Shown: positions 62,710-64,000 of the stretch, in pieces
Position numbering within the stretch: position 1 is the stretch's first letter
Layout: each line of letters begins with the position of its first letter
NCBI RefSeq assembly: GCF_029051725.1
Contig: NZ_JAACFU010000016.1
Span: 98,975-162,974, forward strand
Origin: Bradyrhizobium sp. CSS354
Lineage (GTDB): Bacteria > Pseudomonadota > Alphaproteobacteria > Rhizobiales > Xanthobacteraceae
Reading direction: 5' to 3'
Length of the DNA stretch: 64,000 nt
The notes under the pieces: generated by a model
The model's database searches: none
What the model was told of the DNA's origin: nothing
What the model saw: only the letters and a program-made list of their open reading frames with translations
Translations under genes and position numbers: made by a program

Positions 62710-63516
62710 ATGACGCCTTCCCGCGACTGGACCGAGATCCGCTGGGCCGACGCCAGCCCAGCCGAGGTGTCGCGCTGGATCGCAGTGCTGCCGCTGGCGG
62801 CGACCGAGCAGCACGGCCCGCATCTGCCGCTCGAGACTGACGTGCTGATCGCCGACGCCTATCTGGCGCGGGTGCGCGAGCTCCTGCCCGAGAGCGCTCC
62901 GGCCAGTTTCCTGCCCGTTGAACCGATCGGGATTTCCACCGAGCATATCCACTATCCGGGCACGCAGACGCTGCCGACCGACATCGCGTTGAAAAAATGG
63001 ACCGCGATCGGCGAAGACATCGCGCGCCGCGGATTGAAGAAGCTCGTCATCATCACCAGCCATGGCGGCAACAGCGCGGCCATGATGCTGATCGCGCAGG
63101 ATCTGCGCGCGCATCAGAAGCTGTTCGTGGTGACCACGTCGTGGTCGCGGCTGTCGGGCGCGGACCAGCTGTTCCCGGCCGACGAAGTACGGCACGGCAT
63201 CCACGGCGGTGCAGTCGAGACCTCGATCATGCTGGCCCGCTATCCCGATCAGGTGCGCGTTGATGCGATCGCGGATTTTCCCGCGAGCGGCATCGCGATG
63301 GAGCAGCAATATCGCTGGCTGTCGACACAGCGTCCCGCACCGTTCGCCTGGCAGGCGCAGGATCTCAACCCAAGCGGCGCTGTGGGCAATGCGACGCTGG
63401 CCGTTGCCGCGAAAGGCGAGCAGCTGATCGACCAGGGCGCCCGCGCCTTTTGCGAGCTGCTTGCCGAGGTTGATAACTTCGCCGTGAACAGGCTCGCCAA
63501 AGGCCCGCTCGGCTAG
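62710..63516 (+). CDS. Creatininase-family amidohydrolase
   Basis: A 268-residue zinc enzyme of the creatininase/FAPy deformylase/MftE-like fold. The metal ligands are in TEQHGPHLPLETD (E, H, D), in SHGGN, and in HGGAVETS (final E). It may cleave a cyclic or formyl amide. Divergently transcribed from an NMT1/THI5-like ABC operon, which suggests that the transported compound is its substrate or a precursor. The ATG at 62710 is set by the domain start; the frame stays open to 62557. Confidence 0.9.
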   Translation: MTPSRDWTEIRWADASPAEVSRWIAVLPLAATEQHGPHLPLETDVLIADAYLARVRELLPESAPASFLPVEPIGISTEHIHYPGTQTLPTDIALKKWTAIGEDIARRGLKKLVIITSHGGNSAAMMLIAQDLRAHQKLFVVTTSWSRLSGADQLFPADEVRHGIHGGAVETSIMLARYPDQVRVDAIADFPASGIAMEQQYRWLSTQRPAPFAWQAQDLNPSGAVGNATLAVAAKGEQLIDQGARAFCELLAEVDNFAVNRLAKGPLG

Positions 63517-63655
63517 CGTCTATCCTCCTGGAATCATTCGGGAAAGATCCAGACTCGACCTCCGCTTTCGCCGGTTTCGAACCGGACGCGCGGAGCCTCC
63601 GTCCAACTCGGTACGCGGGCCACAACGGACCGCCTCAACCCGGATGGAGTTTCAC

Positions 63656-63919
63656 ATGTCGATCAAGACCAAGATTTTCGCAGTTGCCCTCACCGCGCTC
63701 ACCCTGACCGGCAGCGTCGTCGCTACCACCTCGCAGGCGCAAGCCAAGCCGCTCGGCTGGGGCGTCGGCGTCGGCCTGGGCATTGCCACCGCTGCCGTCG
63801 TCGGCTCCGCGATCGCCGCCAGCAACGCCCCCTATTACAACGGCTATCACCGCTGCGGCTGGGCCGCCCAGTACAACGCCTTTGGCCAGTACGTTGGCCG
63901 CGTTCGTACCTGCTTCTGA
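63656..63919 (+). CDS. Small exported glycine-rich protein
   Basis: An 87-residue protein with signal peptide (IFAVALTALTLTGSVVA, cleavage near AQAKP). The mature part is short, with GWGVGVGLGIATAAVVGSAI and then aromatic residues and two cysteines (HRCGWAAQYN and the end VRTCF). GGAG before the ATG at 63656 fixes the start. The family, with the closing Tyr/Gly/Cys block, is common in rhizobia but has no known function. Confidence 0.78.
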   Translation: MSIKTKIFAVALTALTLTGSVVATTSQAQAKPLGWGVGVGLGIATAAVVGSAIAASNAPYYNGYHRCGWAAQYNAFGQYVGRVRTCF

Positions 63920-64000
63920 TTTGAGTCCCTGAGGCCGATCTCACGTGGATCCTGCGTCCGACACGGGCGCCTCATCCACCCCGTGTCGTGCCCCCGACCC

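Overview
The window looks like chromosomal DNA of a high-GC alphaproteobacterium, most likely Bradyrhizobium or a close relative. This is inferred from the ChvI/ChvG two-component system running straight into a short HPr kinase, EIIA-Man and HPr, from codon use, and from many short palindromic intergenic repeats of the bradyrhizobial type. I see no prophage, integron, tRNA, rRNA or CRISPR array. It is mostly housekeeping and metabolic genes with a few accessory islands.

Layout. 1-4.5 kb: the 3' part of nudC, a PfkB-type sugar kinase, an Lrp/AsnC regulator, a phosphomannomutase/phosphoglucomutase and an exported retropepsin-like protease. 4.6-10 kb: the helicase HrpB, a UDP-glucose dehydrogenase and a membrane acyltransferase. 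10-17.6 kb: polA, a LysE-type exporter, a glutathione S-transferase, pyrE, a DUF2865 protein and a GIY-YIG nuclease held between 33-bp inverted repeats. 18-27 kb: glgP, an acyl-CoA thioesterase, pckA, a TPR-CHAT protease gene broken by a one-base frameshift, and a HugZ-like protein. 27-31.3 kb: chvI-chvG-hprK-EIIA-HPr, which joins envelope/acid sensing to the regulatory PTS. 31.3-35 kb: a GT39-like glycosyltransferase and lepA. 35-44.4 kb: a looser accessory stretch with two SDR enzymes, a LysR regulator, a stand-alone receiver, several small proteins (one only 57 residues), a GNAT enzyme, a TAXI-type binding protein, an acyl-CoA-dehydrogenase-like flavoprotein and a cupin. 44.4-56.5 kb: a PAS-GGDEF-EAL protein, mepA, modABC, a K+/H+ antiporter, an MscS channel, methionine aminopeptidase and RadC. 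56.7-64 kb: a lysozyme-like hydrolase, and a tightly coupled minus-strand operon of binding protein, ATPase, permease, 2-hydroxyacid dehydrogenase and secreted protease inhibitor, followed by a creatininase-family hydrolase and a small exported protein.

Most notable points. (1) The GIY-YIG gene fills an approximately 400-bp element whose near-perfect terminal inverted repeats match non-coding palindromic repeats elsewhere in the window, so it is a candidate autonomous partner of that repeat family. (2) PolA keeps its polymerase and 5'-nuclease motifs but has lost all the usual proofreading residues. (3) The TPR-CHAT gene encodes an apparently exported caspase-like protease, split exactly where one missing base breaks continuity. 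(4) ModC lacks its usual molybdate-binding C-terminal domain. All functions are read from sequence motifs and memory of the families; no database search was run.
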